Shown: piece after piece, positions 5,447-6,554 of the stretch
How positions within the stretch are numbered: the first letter of the stretch is position 1
How the letters are laid out: the number at the start of each line of letters is the position of its first letter
Assembly: GCA_023266435.1 (NCBI GenBank)
Contig: JAHFQF010000134.1
Location: forward strand, 1-6,554
DNA: 6,554 nt
Source of the DNA: Legionellales bacterium
Lineage (GTDB): Bacteria; Pseudomonadota; Gammaproteobacteria; Berkiellales; Berkiellaceae
Direction: 5' to 3'
Made by a program: the position numbers and the translations under genes
Notes under the pieces: model-generated
What the model was told of the DNA's origin: nothing
Database searches by the model: none
Seen by the model: only the letters and a program-made list of their open reading frames with translations

Positions 5447-6307
5447 ATGACGACACATAAGCATCTGATTCAATGCATGCAGGCATTAGGCTATAAGTCC
5501 AATGATACTGGTATCTGCCTTGGATTGGCGCAAATGGTGAAACAGGCGATACTTGTGGACGGCTTAAAGGAATTTGACGATAGAATAGAAAAAATTGGAC
5601 AACTCTCTGTAGGGGATTTTAAAAAAATTGCGGGGGAACTCCAGAAGCCTCGTCGAGAAAGAAAGTTCAGCGATTTAGGGATAAATCTCACACCGGAAGA
5701 TGTGACTGATTTTTTAGCTTTTTTTGATGGAATAGAGCTGTATTTCCAAAAGAGCCAGTACGCACATTTGTTTGAGGGCAAGCAAAATTTGAGCCAGCGT
5801 AATACCGCCCCTGCTGAAGCAATACTATTACCCACGAAGGCAGAAACAGGTATTGCGCGCATAGATTCTTTTTCTAGAGTCTATGATTGTGATACAGGCG
5901 GCATACACATGCTTCTTACGGCTCTGACCAGTACACCGCCCATTGCTCATGATATAGAGAGCATAAGCCAGCTAAGCCAGCTTCTTAGTGCTCTGGCCAG
6001 TACACAGGCCACTCTTGCTTTATGTTTAAATAATTTTGATCATCAAATCTGCATAGGCTTCAACCCAAAAACCCAAGAGTTTTCATTTACAGATAGCCAG
6101 TCACTGCCGACAAGATATTACTCCGCTAAACAAGCTCAAGTCTCTTTTCAGTTATTAGCCTGCGATATTATGCTTGCGCTAGGAGGTACAATCAGTTTCG
6201 ATTTATACACAAGTGGAGTAAAACCAGAGACACTCAGCCCAATATTACAGCAGATTAAACCAATGATCTTGCCCCGGTATTCCGGACACCCTACTAAGCT
6301 AGTATAA
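5447..6307 (+). CDS. Hypothetical protein, putative papain-like cysteine peptidase (effector-like), 3' end replaced by IS sequence
   Basis: No family is firmly recognised. The 286-residue protein has a Cys-His-Asp layout like papain-fold C58/YopT-type peptidases. Cys24 in TGICLGLAQM begins a probable helix. His199 in FDHQICIGF begins a predicted strand. Asp216 in EFSFTDSQS lies 17 residues later; YopT and AvrPphB have similar His-to-Asp spacing. There is no signal peptide or membrane segment, so delivery by a type IV (Dot/Icm-like) system is conceivable but unproven. An in-frame 69-bp duplication is visible (LLTALTSTPP at 156-165, LLSALASTQA at 179-188). The ATG at 5447 with GGGGA 6-7 bases upstream is preferred over the ATG at 5420, which lacks a good site. 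Codons 273-286 fall inside the apparent IS3-family left end, so the native C-terminus is probably lost and the gene may be a pseudogene. Confidence 0.6.
   Translation: MTTHKHLIQCMQALGYKSNDTGICLGLAQMVKQAILVDGLKEFDDRIEKIGQLSVGDFKKIAGELQKPRRERKFSDLGINLTPEDVTDFLAFFDGIELYFQKSQYAHLFEGKQNLSQRNTAPAEAILLPTKAETGIARIDSFSRVYDCDTGGIHMLLTALTSTPPIAHDIESISQLSQLLSALASTQATLALCLNNFDHQICIGFNPKTQEFSFTDSQSLPTRYYSAKQAQVSFQLLACDIMLALGGTISFDLYTSGVKPETLSPILQQIKPMILPRYSGHPTKLV
5912..6011 (+). repeat. Imperfect in-frame internal duplication, 69-bp period
   Basis: Segments 5912-5942 and 5981-6011 match at 26 of 31 bases, offset by 69 bp (23 codons). A 9-base near-tandem repeat, AGCCAGCTA then AGCCAGCTT, lies at the junction around 5967-5984. 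The period keeps the reading frame. The duplicated peptide sits just before the putative catalytic-His strand. Confidence 0.7.
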
Positions 6308-6313
6308 TCTAGC
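6298..6313 (+). promoter_or_regulatory. IS promoter -10 (TATAAT) inside an inverted repeat
   Basis: A consensus TATAAT (6303-6308) is flanked exactly by GCTAG (6298-6302) and CTAGC (6309-6313). It lies 20 bp before the orfA ATG. The -35 is poor (TTCCGG at 6280-6285, 17-bp spacer). The TAA in this hexamer is also the stop codon of the preceding gene. Transcripts entering from outside could fold the GCTAG/CTAGC stem just ahead of the orfA ribosome site. Confidence 0.5.
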
Positions 6314-6328
6314 GAAGAGAGGTGTAAC

Positions 6329-6554
6329 ATGACTGACAAAATCAGGAAAAAATATAGCGCTCAATTCAAAGAGCAAGCATTAGAAAGAGCGAAAAGGGAT
6401 GGTTTTCGCAGGGTATCGAAAGATTTAGGCATTCATGAAACCATGCTGTATTCCTGGCGGAAGAAGTTAGAGCAAACGGGGGTATCGTTTGAGGACCAAA
6501 AGCTTCAGGCAGCGGAGATGGCTAGGCTCAAGCGTGAGAATGCACGGTTAGAGC
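6329..6554 (+). CDS. IS3-family transposase OrfA, 3'-truncated by window edge
   Basis: OrfA supplies the DNA-binding part of IS3-family transposases; a -1 ribosomal frameshift normally joins it to the DDE catalytic OrfB. 75 residues are visible. The HTH_Tnp_1-type helix-turn-helix covers about residues 7-48, with KKYSAQFKEQALERA (7-21), VSKDLGIHETMLYSWRKK (29-46) and the conserved Trp43. The start of a leucine-zipper oligomerisation helix follows, LQAAEMARLKRENARLE (59-75). The ATG at 6329 has GAGAGGTG (6317-6324) just upstream. The end of orfA, the frameshift site and orfB lie beyond 6554, so whether the element is intact cannot be judged. Confidence 0.93.
   Translation, partial: MTDKIRKKYSAQFKEQALERAKRDGFRRVSKDLGIHETMLYSWRKKLEQTGVSFEDQKLQAAEMARLKRENARLE

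Larger units (their letters stand above)
6264..6554 (+). mobile_element. IS3-family insertion sequence, left end, truncated by window edge
   Basis: The sequence from 6264 begins TGATCTTGCCCCGGTAT and continues with TCCGGACACC, the layout of IS3-family left inverted repeats (TG start, GC-rich tract, then GGACA). It lies 65 bp before an IS3-type orfA, a normal distance in this family. The orfB half, right repeat and target duplication are outside the window, so the boundary is inferred. If the target duplication is 3 bp it would be CAA (6261-6263). The insertion cuts the 3' end of the preceding hypothetical gene. Confidence 0.75.

Noticed and set aside
5491..5862. Minus-strand open frame of 123 codons inside the effector-like gene, and another at 6148-6339
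   Set aside because: Both lie opposite a frame with a good ribosome site; the second also crosses the IS boundary. No domain is visible in either.

Overview
The window looks like chromosomal DNA of a gammaproteobacterium of moderately low GC, most likely in the order Legionellales (Legionella/Coxiella/Rickettsiella relatives). The support is the gammaproteobacterial type of cytochrome b, a Rieske protein that reads like Legionella PetA, sspA directly downstream of petC, and an effector-like hypothetical gene next to an insertion sequence. The assignment rests on remembered family resemblance, not a database search.

The left half (1-3754) reads entirely on the minus strand. In transcription order it holds a small conserved four-cysteine protein of unknown function (3754-3299), a 151-bp gap with a 14-bp perfect palindrome, then petA (Rieske), petB (cytochrome b) and petC (cytochrome c1), and sspA, which runs off the left edge. 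petA/petB and petB/petC each overlap by one base (TAATG and TGATG), and only 25 bp separate petC from sspA, so the four genes probably form one operon. PetABC is the complete catalytic core of the cytochrome bc1 complex, passing electrons from ubiquinol to cytochrome c. SspA is an RNA-polymerase-associated stress regulator.

The middle (3755-5181) has a 185-bp divergent intergenic region, with an inverted repeat over a consensus TATAAT, and a plus-strand gene for a fused SpmA-SpmB-type membrane protein with two nucleoside-recognition (Gate) domains.

The right end (5182-6554) is accessory in character. It holds a repeat-rich 265-bp spacer, then a 286-codon hypothetical gene with a Cys...His...Asp arrangement suggesting a papain-like (C58/YopT-like) cysteine peptidase, possibly a secreted effector. 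That gene runs into the left end of an IS3-family element, so its last 14 codons appear to come from the IS and its natural C-terminus is missing. The IS then begins its orfA, which is cut by the window edge.

The points most worth checking are the IS-truncated peptidase-like gene with its internal 69-bp duplication, the repeat-rich spacer in front of it, the G9 tract inside petB, and the two operator-like palindromes.
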